Part shown: piece by piece, positions 27,453 through 36,804 of the stretch
Layout of the letters: each line of letters opens with the position of its first letter
Numbering within the stretch: the first letter of the stretch is position 1
From: Amycolatopsis viridis
GTDB lineage: Bacteria > Actinomycetota > Actinomycetes > Mycobacteriales > Pseudonocardiaceae
DNA length: 64,000 nt
Direction of reading: 5' to 3'
Assembly (NCBI RefSeq): GCF_011758765.1
Contig: NZ_JAANOU010000001.1
Location: 4,464,001 to 4,528,000 of the forward strand
Notes under the pieces: generated by a model
The model's database searches: none
What the model saw: the letters and a program-made list of their open reading frames with translations, nothing else
Told to the model about the DNA's origin: nothing
Translations under genes and position numbers: made by a program

Positions 27453-30400
27453 TTACTCGAGCACGATCAGCAAATCGCCACCCTCGACCTGCTGGACCGA
27501 GTTGATCGCCAGACGCGCCACCCGGCCCGACTCGGCCGCGGTGATCGCCGCCTCCATCTTCATCGCCTCGATGGTCGCGACCGTCGCGCCCGCGGACACC
27601 TCGTCGCCCTCGGCGACCTGCAGCGTGACCACCCCGGCGAACGGCGCGGCGACGTGCTTGGGGTTGGCCTTGTCGGCCTTCTCCGCCGCCGGCAGGTCCG
27701 CGGCCACCGACCGGTCGCGGACCTGGATCGGGCGCAGCTGGCCATTCAGCGTGGCCATCACGGTCCGCATGCCCCGCTCGTCGGCCTCACCGACGGCCTC
27801 CAGCTCGAACAGCAGCCGCACACCCGGCTCCAGGTCGACCGCGTACTCCTCGCCCGGGCGCAGACCGTAGAAGAAGTCCTTGCTGGGCAGCACGCTGGTG
27901 TCGCCGTAGGCGCGGCGGTGCTCCTCGAACTCCTTGGTGGGGCCGGGGAACAGCAGCCGGTTCAGCGTCGCGCGGCGGTCCTTCGCCAGGCCCTCGCGGT
28001 CCTCCGCGGACAGCTCGGTCTCCCGCTTCGGCTCGGCACGGCCCTCCAGCGCCTTGGTGCGGAACGGCTCCGGCCAGCCGCCGGGCGGGTCACCCAGCTC
28101 GCCGCGCAGGAACCCGATCACCGAGTCCGGGATGTCGTAGCGGTTCGGCTCGGCCTCGAACTTCTCCGGCTCCACGCCGGCACCGACGAGGTGCAGCGCG
28201 AGGTCGCCGACGACCTTCGACGAGGGCGTGACCTTGACCAGGTGACCGAGGATGCGGTCGGCGGCGGCGTACATCGCCTCGATCTCCTCGAAGCGGTCGC
28301 CCAGGCCCAGCGCCTTCGCCTGCGTGCGCAGGTTCGACAGTTGCCCGCCGGGGATCTCGTGGTCGTACACGCGCCCGGTCGGCGCGGCGAGGCCCGCCTC
28401 GAACGGCGCGTAGATCTTGCGCACGATCTCCCAGTACGGCTCGAGGTCACCGACCGCCCGCAGGCTCAGTCCGGAGGGCCGCGGCGAGTGGTCGGTCGCC
28501 GCGACGATCGCCGACAGCGACGGCTGGGAGGTCGTGCCCGCCATCGACGCGACCGCGCCGTCCACCGCGTCCGCACCGGCGTTGATCGCCGCCAGGTAGG
28601 TTCCCAGCTGACCACCCGCGGTGTCGTGGGTGTGGATGTGCACCGGGAGGTCGAACTCCTTGCGCAACGCGGAGACCAGCTTCTCGGCGGCGGGTGCGCG
28701 CAGCAGGCCGGCCATGTCCTTGATCGCCAGGACGTGCGCGCCGGCACCGACGATCTGCTCGGCCAGCTTGAGGTAGTAGTCCAGCGTGTACAGCTTCTCG
28801 CCCGGGTCGGACAGGTCCGAGGTGTAGCACAGCGCCACCTCGGCGACGGCCTTGCCGGTCTCGCGGACCGCGTCGATCGCCGGGCGCATCTGCTCGACGT
28901 CGTTGAGGGCGTCGAAGATGCGGAAGATGTCGATACCGGTGCTGGTGGCCTCCTCGACGAAGGCGTTGGTCACCTCGGCCGGGTACGGCGTGTAGCCGAC
29001 GGTGTTCCGCCCGCGCAGCAGCATCTGCAGGCAGATGTTCGGCACGGCCTCGCGCAGCTGCGCCAGCCGCTCCCACGGGTCCTCGGCGAGGAACCGCAGC
29101 GCCACGTCGTAGGTCGCGCCGCCCCAGCACTCCAGGGACAGCAGCTGGGGCAGTGTGTGCGCCACGACCGGGGCGACGGCCAGCAGGTCCTTGGTGCGCA
29201 CCCGGGTCGCGAGCAGCGACTGGTGCGCGTCCCGGAAGGTCGTGTCGGTCACGCCGAGCGTCGGCGATTCGCGCAGCCACCGCGCGAAGCCCTCCGGGCC
29301 CAGCTCGGTCAGCTTCTGCTTCGACCCCGCCGCCGGCTCGCCCGCGGGCAGCGACGGCAGCTTCGTGGCCGGGTCGATCAGCCGCGGCCGTTCGCCGTGC
29401 GGCTTGTTGACCGTGACGTCGGCGAGGTAGGTCAGCAGCCGGGTGCCGCGGTCGGCCGAGTGCCGCGCGGTCAGCAGGTGCGGCCGCTCCTCGATGAACG
29501 AGGTGGTGACGCGGCCGGCGGCGAAGTCCGGGTCGTCGAGCACGGCCTGCAGGAACGGGATGTTCGTGGACACGCCGCGGATGCGGAACTCGGCCAGGGC
29601 GCGCCGGGCGCGGCCCACCGCGGTCTTGAAGTCGCGGCCGCGGCAGGTGAGCTTCACCAGCATCGAGTCGAAGTGCGCGCTGATCTCGGTGCCGGCGAAC
29701 GCGGTGCCGCCGTCGAGGCGGATGCCGGACCCGCCGGGCGAACGGTAGGCGCTGATCATGCCGGTGTCCGGGCGGAACCCGTTGGCCGGGTCCTCGGTGG
29801 TGATGCGGCATTGCATCGCGGCGCCGCGCAGGTAGACCTTGTCCTGCGACAGGCCGAGGTCGGCGAGCGTCTCACCGGCGGCGATGCGCAGCTGCGACTG
29901 CACCAGGTCGACGTCGGTGACCTCCTCGGTCACCGTGTGCTCGACCTGGATGCGCGGGTTCATCTCGATGAAGACGTGGTTGCCGTCCTTGTCGAGCAGG
30001 AACTCCACGGTGCCGGCGTTGCGGTAGCCGATCCGGCGGGCGAAGGCGACGGCGTCGTTGCAGATGCGCTCACGCAGCTCGGGGTCGAGGTTGGGCGCCG
30101 GTGCCAGCTCGATCACCTTCTGGTGCCGCCGCTGGACCGAGCAGTCGCGCTCGAAGAGGTGGATGACGTTGCCTTCCCCGTCGGCAAGAATCTGCACCTC
30201 GATGTGCCGCGGGTCGACGACGGCCTTCTCCAGGAACACCGTGGGATCGCCGAAAGCGGATTCCGCTTCGCGCATCGCGGCCTCGATCGACTCGCGCAGG
30301 TTCGCGGGGTCGTTGACGCGGCGCATCCCGCGGCCGCCACCGCCGGCGACGGCCTTGACGAACACCGGGAACCCGATCTCCTCGGCGGCCGCGGTCAGCT

Positions 30401-30827
30401 CGTCGAGGTTGGTCGACGGCTGCGACGAGCCGAGGACCGGCACGCCGGCCTCACGGGCGGCGGCGACGGCGCGTGCCTTGTTCCCGGTCAGTTCCAGGAT
30501 TTCCGCGCTCGGGCCGACGAACGTGATGCCGGCGTCCTCGCACGCGCGCGCGAGATCGGGGTTTTCGGACAGGAATCCGTAGCCGGGGTAAACCGCGTCC
30601 GCGCCGGCCTTGCGCGCGGCGCGGACGATTTCGTCGACGTCGAGGTAGGCGCGGACCGGGTGTCCCGGCTCGCCGATCTCGTAGGCTTCGTCGGCCTTCA
30701 GACGGTGCAGCGAGTTGCGGTCCTCGTAGGGGAACACCGCCACTGTGCCCGCGCCCAGCTCGTAGCCCGCGCGGAACGCCCGGATGGCGATCTCCCCGCG
30801 GTTGGCGACCAGCACCTTGCGAAACAT
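27453..30827 (-). CDS. pyc: Pyruvate carboxylase
   Basis: 1124 residues, full-length single-chain enzyme. Biotin carboxylase domain 1-450 (MFRKVLVANRGEIAIRA at the start, ATP-grasp GGGGRGMRRV, EMNPRIQVEHTVTE), carboxyltransferase barrel about 530-810 (TTFRDAHQSLLATRVRT, CLQMLLRGRN), and a C-terminal biotinyl domain with EAMKMEA, the biotin Lys at about 1089. Makes oxaloacetate from pyruvate, feeding the TCA cycle and gluconeogenesis. ATG 30827 has GGGAAGGA 6 nt upstream. The order pyc near rsmD-coaD is conserved in mycobacteria. Confidence 0.97.
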   Translation of the reverse strand: MFRKVLVANRGEIAIRAFRAGYELGAGTVAVFPYEDRNSLHRLKADEAYEIGEPGHPVRAYLDVDEIVRAARKAGADAVYPGYGFLSENPDLARACEDAGITFVGPSAEILELTGNKARAVAAAREAGVPVLGSSQPSTNLDELTAAAEEIGFPVFVKAVAGGGGRGMRRVNDPANLRESIEAAMREAESAFGDPTVFLEKAVVDPRHIEVQILADGEGNVIHLFERDCSVQRRHQKVIELAPAPNLDPELRERICNDAVAFARRIGYRNAGTVEFLLDKDGNHVFIEMNPRIQVEHTVTEEVTDVDLVQSQLRIAAGETLADLGLSQDKVYLRGAAMQCRITTEDPANGFRPDTGMISAYRSPGGSGIRLDGGTAFAGTEISAHFDSMLVKLTCRGRDFKTAVGRARRALAEFRIRGVSTNIPFLQAVLDDPDFAAGRVTTSFIEERPHLLTARHSADRGTRLLTYLADVTVNKPHGERPRLIDPATKLPSLPAGEPAAGSKQKLTELGPEGFARWLRESPTLGVTDTTFRDAHQSLLATRVRTKDLLAVAPVVAHTLPQLLSLECWGGATYDVALRFLAEDPWERLAQLREAVPNICLQMLLRGRNTVGYTPYPAEVTNAFVEEATSTGIDIFRIFDALNDVEQMRPAIDAVRETGKAVAEVALCYTSDLSDPGEKLYTLDYYLKLAEQIVGAGAHVLAIKDMAGLLRAPAAEKLVSALRKEFDLPVHIHTHDTAGGQLGTYLAAINAGADAVDGAVASMAGTTSQPSLSAIVAATDHSPRPSGLSLRAVGDLEPYWEIVRKIYAPFEAGLAAPTGRVYDHEIPGGQLSNLRTQAKALGLGDRFEEIEAMYAAADRILGHLVKVTPSSKVVGDLALHLVGAGVEPEKFEAEPNRYDIPDSVIGFLRGELGDPPGGWPEPFRTKALEGRAEPKRETELSAEDREGLAKDRRATLNRLLFPGPTKEFEEHRRAYGDTSVLPSKDFFYGLRPGEEYAVDLEPGVRLLFELEAVGEADERGMRTVMATLNGQLRPIQVRDRSVAADLPAAEKADKANPKHVAAPFAGVVTLQVAEGDEVSAGATVATIEAMKMEAAITAAESGRVARLAINSVQQVEGGDLLIVLE

Positions 30828-30938
30828 GCCCGGTCCTTCCCTGTTCACGGATCGGTGGTGCTGTGACGTTACCCTGCCGATCCCGCTTTTCGGGAGTTCA
30901 GTCCCGGGTGATGGACCTCATTCGCGCGCATGCGTATA

Positions 30939-30954
30939 CCGCACGCCTGTGCGG
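30939..30954 (-). terminator. Small hairpin after the subtilase-like gene
   Basis: CCGCAC-GCCT-GTGCGG lies 5 nt past the stop of the subtilase-like gene; it is a short candidate terminator or an element of the pyc leader. Confidence 0.35.
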
Positions 30955-30959
30955 GGAAC

Positions 30960-31895
30960 TCAGCCTGCCGCCGCCGGGGTGCCGGACCGGGTGTAGAGCA
31001 GCCGGTTCGGGGTGCCCTGCGGTACGCCGGTCAGCACGTCCGGCGTCGCGTTGCGGATCAGGGCGTCGGTGACCTGCTGGGGCGTCGCCTCCGGGTGCTG
31101 GGCGCGGTAGAGTGCCGCGGCGCCCGCGGCGAGCGCCGCCGACATCGAGGTTCCGGAGAACGGCGACGCCGGCGTGCTGCCGGACGCGGTGGACGGCACG
31201 TCCACCCCCGGCGCCAGCAGGTCGACCCCCTGCCCGGAGTTGGACTTCGGGGCGAAGGCGTCCGCCTGGTCCACCGCGCCGACGGTCAGGACCTCGGGGA
31301 TCCGCGCCGGGGAGGAGAACGACGAGTCCACGCCCGACCAGCCGGCCGCGGCGACCACCGGCATCGTCCCGGCGAGCCGGCGCACCGCGTTGTCCAGGGC
31401 GTCGCTGGCCGGGCCGCCGAACCCGATGACCGCGACCGCGGGCTGCTTCGCGTTCTGCGACACCCAGTCGACCCCCGAGATGATGTTGTTGAGCCGCCCG
31501 TTGCCCGCGTTGTCGAGCACCTTGACCGGCACGATCCGCGCGGCCTTGGCGACCCCGTACCGGGTGCCGGCGACGAGCCCGGCCATCCGGGTGCCGTCGC
31601 CGTTGCCGTCGGCCGCGTTGTCCGTGCCGTCCACCAGGTTGCGGCCCGGGCCCACCCGCCCGGACAGGTCCGGCAGCGCCGCGTCGACCCCGGTGTCGAT
31701 CACGTAGACCGTCACGCCCTCGCCGGTGCTGTCGTAGTGGTAGACGTGGTCGGCGGCCTTGTCCCGCTGGTCGATCCGGTCCAGCGCCCAGCTGGGCGGG
31801 TCCTGCTGCGCACCCGGGGCCGCAGCGGCGGGTGCCGCGGCGGCGAGGACGAGGAGTACCGAACCGGCGACCGCGCGCAATCCTGAAAACAGCAC
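30960..31895 (-). CDS. Secreted subtilisin-fold protein lacking the catalytic His and oxyanion Asn (probable pseudoprotease)
   Basis: 311 residues. A signal peptide (hydrophobic run about 9-25, AAAAP) is followed by an S8 fold: VYVIDTGVD (Asp), then DGNGDGTRMAGLVAG where active subtilases have G-H-G-T-H, then VVAAAGWSG where an AGN oxyanion motif is expected, then FSGTSMSAALAAG with the Ser intact. Thus the catalytic His is Asp and the oxyanion Asn is Trp, and the frame is otherwise intact and coding. A non-proteolytic, binding or decoy role is inferred. No C-terminal membrane helix is seen, unlike mycosins. GTG 31895 has a weak ribosome site. Confidence 0.8.
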   Translation of the reverse strand: MLFSGLRAVAGSVLLVLAAAAPAAAAPGAQQDPPSWALDRIDQRDKAADHVYHYDSTGEGVTVYVIDTGVDAALPDLSGRVGPGRNLVDGTDNAADGNGDGTRMAGLVAGTRYGVAKAARIVPVKVLDNAGNGRLNNIISGVDWVSQNAKQPAVAVIGFGGPASDALDNAVRRLAGTMPVVAAAGWSGVDSSFSSPARIPEVLTVGAVDQADAFAPKSNSGQGVDLLAPGVDVPSTASGSTPASPFSGTSMSAALAAGAAALYRAQHPEATPQQVTDALIRNATPDVLTGVPQGTPNRLLYTRSGTPAAAG

Positions 31896-31953
31896 GCCCC
31901 AGCGTTGCGCCGCTGTCGATCATGCACAACTCGGACCGTCGCCCGATCGTGCG

Positions 31954-34113
31954 TCAGGACTTCTCGAGGTACTCCGCGCGATCGGAGTCGACCAGGTCCG
32001 AGACCATCAGCGCCAGGCCGGGATGCCGCTCCAGGGCCGGGTCGCCGCTCACGATCTCCTGCGCCCGTTCCCGCGCCCGCGCGATGACCTCCTCGTCGCG
32101 CAGCAGGGACAGCAGCTTGAGCCCGGACCGCTTACCGGACTGGGCCGCACCGAGGATGTCGCCCTCCCGCCGCAGCTCCAGGTCCAACCGGGACAGTTCG
32201 AAGCCGTCCGTTGTGGACTCCACCGCGGCCAGCCGCTCCCGTGTCGCGGTGCCGTCCAGCGTTTCGGTGACCAGCAGGCACAAGCCCGGCACGCTGCCCC
32301 GGCCCACCCGGCCACGCAGCTGGTGCAGCTGGCTGACACCGAACCGGTCGGCGTCCATGATCACCATCATGGTCGCGTTCGGCACGTTCACGCCGACCTC
32401 GATCACCGTGGTCGCGACCAGCACGTCCAGGTCTCCCGCGGCGAACGCCCGCATCACCGCGTCCTTCTCGTCCGGCGGCATGCGGCCGTGCAGGATGCCG
32501 ATCCGCAGCTGCGACAGCGGGCCGTTCGCCAGTTCCGCGGCGACGTCGAGCACCGCCAGCGGCGGCCGCCGGTCACCGCCGTTCGCGTTCGACGCCGGTT
32601 CGTCGCCGATCCGCGGGCACACCACGTACGCCTGGTGACCCTTGCGGACCTCCTCGATCAGCCGCTGCCACGCGCGGTCCAGCCACGCCGGCTTCTCCGC
32701 CACCGGCACCACGCTGGTCTTGATCGGCGAGCGGCCGACCGGCATGTGCCGCAGCGCCGAGGTCTCCAGGTCGCCGTACACCGTCATGGCGACCGTCCGC
32801 GGGATCGGCGTCGCCGTCATCACCAGCACGTGCGGGCTGCCGCCGTTCGCCGCGCGCGAGCGCAGCGCGTCCCGCTGCTCGACGCCGAACCGGTGCTGCT
32901 CGTCCACCACCACGAGCCCCAGGTCGGCGAAGGACACGGTGTCCTGGATGAGCGCGTGCGTGCCGACGACGATCCCCGCGGCACCACTGGCGGCGTCCAG
33001 CAACGCCTGCTTGCGTTCCTTCGCCGGCATCGACCCGGTCAGCAGCGTCACCTTCGTCGCGTTCTCCGCCGCACCCAGCTCCCCCGCCTGGCCCAGGTCG
33101 CCGAGCATCTCCCGCAGCGACCGGGCGTGCTGCGCGGCGAGCACCTCGGTGGGCGCGAGCATCGCCGACTGCCGCCCGGCGTCGACCACCTGGAGCATCG
33201 CCCGCAGTGCCACCACCGTCTTGCCGCTGCCCACCTCGCCCTGCAGCAACCGGTTCATCGGGTGCTCTCCCGACAGATCGGCCGCGATGTCCTCGCCCAC
33301 CGCGCGCTGACCCTCGGTCAGTTCGAACGGAAGCCGCCGGTCGAACGCATCGAGCAGACCGCCGGTGGTGCGCGCGCAGGCCGGCGCCGGCCGCGACACC
33401 GCGGAGAACCGGCGCTGCGCGAAGATCAGCTGCACCGCCATCGCCTCGTCCCACTTGAGCCGCTTCTCCGCGGCTTCGCGGGCGGCGTGGTCCTTGGGGC
33501 GGTGGATGTTCTGCAGCGCGTCGAACAGGTCCATCAGGTGGTAGCGCTCGCGCAGCGCACGCGGCACCGGGTCCTCCTCCCGCTCCAGGGTGTCCAGCAC
33601 CTGCCGCACACAGCGGGCGATGGACCAGGACGGGATGCCGGATGCCGCCGGGTAGACCGGGATGATCGCGCCGAGGAAGTCGTCGAGCGCGCTGTCGTCG
33701 TCGCCGTCGACCATCTGGTACTCGGGATTGGCCAGCTGCAACGTGTTGCGGAACGCGGTCACCTTGCCCGCGAACAACCCGGTGCGGCCCAGCCGCAGCT
33801 GCCGCTCGTGCTGGTGCGGGCGGCCGAAGAACGCGCAGGACAACCGGCGGTGGCCGTCGGTGATGACCAGCTCCAGGATGTGACCCGGCTTGTTGCGCAT
33901 GCGGCGCATGGTGACCTTCTCCACCCGGGCCATCACGGTGGCGTGCTCGCCGATCTCCAGCCCCGCGATGTCGGTCAGCTCGCCGCGCTCGGCGTAGCGG
34001 CGCGGGTAGTGGCGCAGCAGGTCGGCGACGGTGTGGATGTCCAGCGACTCGGCGAGCGCCTTCGCGGTCTTGGCGCCCAGCAGCGGGGTCAGCTTGTCAC
34101 GCAGTCCGGTCAC
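31954..34113 (-). CDS. recG: ATP-dependent DNA helicase RecG
   Basis: 719 residues. N-terminal wedge (OB-fold) domain about 50-150, then superfamily 2 motors: Walker A LLQGEVGSGKTVVALRAM (about 288-305), VVDEQHRFGVEQR (DEQH box, about 397-409), VMTATPIPRT, and the RGRVGRG motif VI. It regresses stalled forks and remodels Holliday junctions. The start GTG 34113 is 6 nt after the DAK2-gene stop, an arrangement shared with mycobacteria and firmicutes, so the two are cotranscribed. Confidence 0.95.
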   Translation of the reverse strand: MTGLRDKLTPLLGAKTAKALAESLDIHTVADLLRHYPRRYAERGELTDIAGLEIGEHATVMARVEKVTMRRMRNKPGHILELVITDGHRRLSCAFFGRPHQHERQLRLGRTGLFAGKVTAFRNTLQLANPEYQMVDGDDDSALDDFLGAIIPVYPAASGIPSWSIARCVRQVLDTLEREEDPVPRALRERYHLMDLFDALQNIHRPKDHAAREAAEKRLKWDEAMAVQLIFAQRRFSAVSRPAPACARTTGGLLDAFDRRLPFELTEGQRAVGEDIAADLSGEHPMNRLLQGEVGSGKTVVALRAMLQVVDAGRQSAMLAPTEVLAAQHARSLREMLGDLGQAGELGAAENATKVTLLTGSMPAKERKQALLDAASGAAGIVVGTHALIQDTVSFADLGLVVVDEQHRFGVEQRDALRSRAANGGSPHVLVMTATPIPRTVAMTVYGDLETSALRHMPVGRSPIKTSVVPVAEKPAWLDRAWQRLIEEVRKGHQAYVVCPRIGDEPASNANGGDRRPPLAVLDVAAELANGPLSQLRIGILHGRMPPDEKDAVMRAFAAGDLDVLVATTVIEVGVNVPNATMMVIMDADRFGVSQLHQLRGRVGRGSVPGLCLLVTETLDGTATRERLAAVESTTDGFELSRLDLELRREGDILGAAQSGKRSGLKLLSLLRDEEVIARARERAQEIVSGDPALERHPGLALMVSDLVDSDRAEYLEKS

Positions 34114-34119
34114 GCGCGT

Positions 34120-35715
34120 TCACTCCACACCGATCAGCAGCACGGCGTCCGCCTGCCCGCCGGGGTAATCCACGAACTCCACCTCCGGTCGCCGCGCGCG
34201 CAGCCGCTCCCGCAGCTCGCCGGTCAGGCCCGCGGGCGCCGCCGTCCCGGTCAGCACCGTGACCAGCTCGCCACCGACGGCCAGCATCCGCTCCAGCACA
34301 CCCATCGCGGCGTCCGCCGGGGAGGACCCTTCCGGTTCGACGAGCACGACCTCGCCGTCGACGAACCCGATCAGGTCACCCGCGTGGGCCCGCCCCACCC
34401 AGGTTATCGACTCCTCCGCGGCCACCACGAGCTCGCCACGCCGGGTCGCCGCGGCCGCCTCCGCCATGGCCACCACGTCGTCGTTCGCGCGGCGCTGCAG
34501 GTCGTGCACCGCCAGCGCGGCGAGCACCTGGACCGGGGAGGCGCACGGGATGACCACGACGTCCCGGTCGCCGATCATCGGGTGTCCCGCGGCGTCGTCG
34601 GCGGCCCTGGTCAGCCCGGCGCCGCCGGCCAGGACGGTGACGTGCCCGGCCGCCCGTTCGGTGATCAGGCCGAGCATCTCCTCGACGCTGGGGGTGGCGT
34701 GGTCCGGTACCGCGAGCACCGCGAAACCCTCGTCACGCAGCAGCGCGGCCAGCTCCTCGCCGTGCACCACGGCGACCACGGCGCGGTCCGGGCCGGACGG
34801 CGGCTCGATCGGCGTCGGGGTGATGAGCGGTTCGACGCGGATCCCGCTCGGACGGCCGGCCCGCAACCCGGCCTCGATGGCGGCGCCGATGTCCGCGCAG
34901 TGCACGTGGACCGCGTGTCCCCCGGCGCCGTCGCCGGCCACCGTGACGCTGTCACCGAGCTCGGACAGCGCGCGGCGCAGCACCGGCACCTCCGCGTCCG
35001 CGACGCCGTCCAGCAGGTACATGACCTCCCACGCGTAGGGGGCCGGGCCGGTGTCCGGTTCGCCGCCGCTGTGCGCTTCGCACGAGTGCGGGACCTCGGT
35101 CTCGCTGCCGGTGACCACGCCGGCGAGCGCGTCGAAGACGGCGACCAGCCCGCGCGCACCGGCGTCGACCACCCCGGCCGAGGCGAGGACGGGCAGCTGG
35201 TGCGGGGTCTGTTCGAGCGCTTCGGAGGCGGCCTTCGCGGCGACGGCCACGACGTCCGGCAGCTCCCCGGGCTGCACGGCGACCGCCTGGGCGACGGCCT
35301 GCAGGACGCTGAGCATCGTGCCCTGGACCGGCCGGGCGACGGCGTCGGTGGCGGCGCGGTGCGCGCTGGCCAGCGCCTTCGCCAGGGCCGGGCCGTCCAG
35401 TTCACCGGCGCTGCTGGTGCTGCCGGTGCTTTCGGCGAGACCGCGCAGGACCTGCGAGAGGATGACGCCCGAGTTGCCGCGCGCGGCGGCGACGGCCCCA
35501 CGGGCGAGGACGGACAACGCGTGCGCAGCGCTCGTGACCGGCTCGGCGGCCAGCCGGGCGTGCGCACCGGACATGGTGTGCAGCAGGTTGGAGCCGGTGT
35601 CGGAGTCGGCGACCGGGTAGACGTTGATGCCGTTGATCGCCGGGCACAGCACCTCCAGGCTGTGCACGCAGGCCGCCGCCCACGCTGTGATGGCATGCTC
35701 GTCCAGAGCCCGCAC
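34120..35715 (-). CDS. DAK2-domain protein, fatty-acid kinase (FakA)-like
   Basis: 531 residues. The N-terminal DAK2 domain (about 8-195) carries INVYPVADSDTGSNLLHTM, the nucleotide and Mg-binding loop with three acidic residues, and ARGNSGVILSQVLRG. A central ACT-like and a C-terminal DegV-like half follow, as in FakA/YloV proteins that phosphorylate fatty acids bound to FakB. No FakB is seen in this window. GTG 35715 has GGAGGAGG 6 nt ahead, and TACCCT farther upstream may be its -10. It leads the recG operon. Confidence 0.83.
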   Translation of the reverse strand: MRALDEHAITAWAAACVHSLEVLCPAINGINVYPVADSDTGSNLLHTMSGAHARLAAEPVTSAAHALSVLARGAVAAARGNSGVILSQVLRGLAESTGSTSSAGELDGPALAKALASAHRAATDAVARPVQGTMLSVLQAVAQAVAVQPGELPDVVAVAAKAASEALEQTPHQLPVLASAGVVDAGARGLVAVFDALAGVVTGSETEVPHSCEAHSGGEPDTGPAPYAWEVMYLLDGVADAEVPVLRRALSELGDSVTVAGDGAGGHAVHVHCADIGAAIEAGLRAGRPSGIRVEPLITPTPIEPPSGPDRAVVAVVHGEELAALLRDEGFAVLAVPDHATPSVEEMLGLITERAAGHVTVLAGGAGLTRAADDAAGHPMIGDRDVVVIPCASPVQVLAALAVHDLQRRANDDVVAMAEAAAATRRGELVVAAEESITWVGRAHAGDLIGFVDGEVVLVEPEGSSPADAAMGVLERMLAVGGELVTVLTGTAAPAGLTGELRERLRARRPEVEFVDYPGGQADAVLLIGVE

Positions 35716-35781
35716 CGTCGCCCTCCTCCCTGGTCAGGCCAGGGTAGCGACCCGGGCGCGGGGCGGCGAAGCACCGTCGTT

Positions 35782-35787
35782 TACTAT
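35782..35787 (+). promoter_or_regulatory. -10 element TACTAT of rpmB
   Basis: TTTACTATGG (35780-35789) is a near-consensus -10 about 60 nt ahead of the rpmB start; no clear -35 is visible. Confidence 0.5.
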
Positions 35788-35851
35788 GGTCACCAGTGTC
35801 CGGCCCGCGCCGGGCGTGTTTTGTCTTCCCTGATCGTCAAAGGAGTTCGAC

Positions 35852-36043
35852 GTGGCTGCCGTGTGCGACGTCTGTGGCAAGGGACCGGGCTTCGGCAAGT
35901 CCGTCTCGCACTCCCACCGGCGTACCAACCGCCGCTGGAACCCGAACATCCAGACCGTGCACGCCAGGATCGGCGTGTCGCAGCGCAAGCGGCTGAACGT
36001 CTGCACGTCGTGCCTGAAGGCCGGCAAGGTCGTTCGCGGCTAG
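35852..36043 (+). CDS. rpmB: Ribosomal protein bL28 (zinc-binding form)
   Basis: 63 residues with the bL28 signature ([11 protein letters not shown]-x-P-N). C-D-V-C-G-K at the start and C-T-S-C near the end give a four-Cys zinc site. GTG 35852 follows AAGGAG by 7 nt. The gene is monocistronic, between its own promoter and terminator, and diverges from the DAK2-recG unit as in other actinobacteria. Confidence 0.96.
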   Translation: MAAVCDVCGKGPGFGKSVSHSHRRTNRRWNPNIQTVHARIGVSQRKRLNVCTSCLKAGKVVRG

Positions 36044-36060
36044 TTTCTGCAGACTTCACG

Positions 36061-36094
36061 AAACGGCGGGTGCCCTGAGGCATCCGCCGTTTTC
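36061..36094 (+). terminator. Terminator of rpmB
   Basis: A 14-bp stem with one G-T pair (36061-36074 with 36079-36092) and a CTGA loop is followed by T residues. Confidence 0.8.
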
Positions 36095-36112
36095 GCGTGC
36101 CCGGGGTGGCGC

Positions 36113-36118
36113 TAGAGT
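36113..36118 (+). promoter_or_regulatory. -10 hexamer TAGAGT for leaderless ung
   Basis: TAGAGT lies 8 nt before GTG 36127 and there is no Shine-Dalgarno, supporting that start. Confidence 0.5.
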
Positions 36119-36126
36119 ACGCCGCC

Positions 36127-36804
36127 GTGGCTGGGAAACCGTTGCACGAAATCGTCGAGGCCGGCTGGGCGAAAGCACTGGATCCGGTGGCGGACCGCAT
36201 CGCCGCGATGGGCGAGTTCCTGCGGGCGGAGATCGCCGCCGGACGCAAGTACCTCCCGGCGGGCGAGCACGTGCTGCGGGCGTTCCAGCAGCCGTTCGAC
36301 GACGTCCGGGTGCTGATCGTCGGACAGGACCCGTACCCCACGCCCGGGCACCCGATCGGGCTGTCCTTCGCGGTGGCGCCGGACGTGCGGCCGCTGCCGA
36401 AGAGCCTGATCAACATCTACCGGGAGTACTGCGACGACCTGGGCCACCCGGCGCCGTCCAACGGTGACCTGACGCCGTGGGCGGAGCAGGGGGTGCTGCT
36501 GCTCAACCGGTCGCTGACCGTGCGGCCGGGCTCCCCCAACTCGCACAAGGGCAAGGGCTGGGAAGAGGTCACCGAGCAGGCGATCCGCGCGCTGGCCGCC
36601 CGCGGCAAGCCGATGGTGGCGATCCTGTGGGGCAGCAACGCGCGCAGCCTGAAGCCGCTCCTCGGTGGCGTGCCGTGCCTCGAGTCGGTGCACCCGAGCC
36701 CGCTGTCCGCGCACAACGGCTTCTTCGGCTCCCGCCCGTTCAGCCGGGCGAACGAGCTGTTGCAACGGCAGGGCGCCGAGCCGGTGGACTGGAAGCTCCC
36801 CTAA
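36127..36804 (+). CDS. ung: Uracil-DNA glycosylase, family 1
   Basis: 225 residues, family-typical. Motif [18 protein letters not shown] (about 65-81) has the water-activating Asp, and motif [14 protein letters not shown] (about 190-202) has the catalytic His and intercalating Leu. It removes uracil arising from cytosine deamination. The start is set by a TAGAGT -10 and by usual length. The stop overlaps the stop of the converging gamma-carbonic-anhydrase-like gene by 4 nt (CTAA). Confidence 0.96.
   Translation: MAGKPLHEIVEAGWAKALDPVADRIAAMGEFLRAEIAAGRKYLPAGEHVLRAFQQPFDDVRVLIVGQDPYPTPGHPIGLSFAVAPDVRPLPKSLINIYREYCDDLGHPAPSNGDLTPWAEQGVLLLNRSLTVRPGSPNSHKGKGWEEVTEQAIRALAARGKPMVAILWGSNARSLKPLLGGVPCLESVHPSPLSAHNGFFGSRPFSRANELLQRQGAEPVDWKLP

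Noticed and set aside
27654-30866. A frame of 1070 codons opposite pyc
   Set aside because: Antisense shadow of pyruvate carboxylase; residue composition is dominated by Arg, Leu, Val and Gly with no domain.
31759-36078. A frame of over 1400 codons on the plus strand covering the subtilase, recG and DAK2 genes
   Set aside because: Shadow frame: it crosses three clearly coding minus-strand genes and rpmB, with no ribosome site or recognisable domain.
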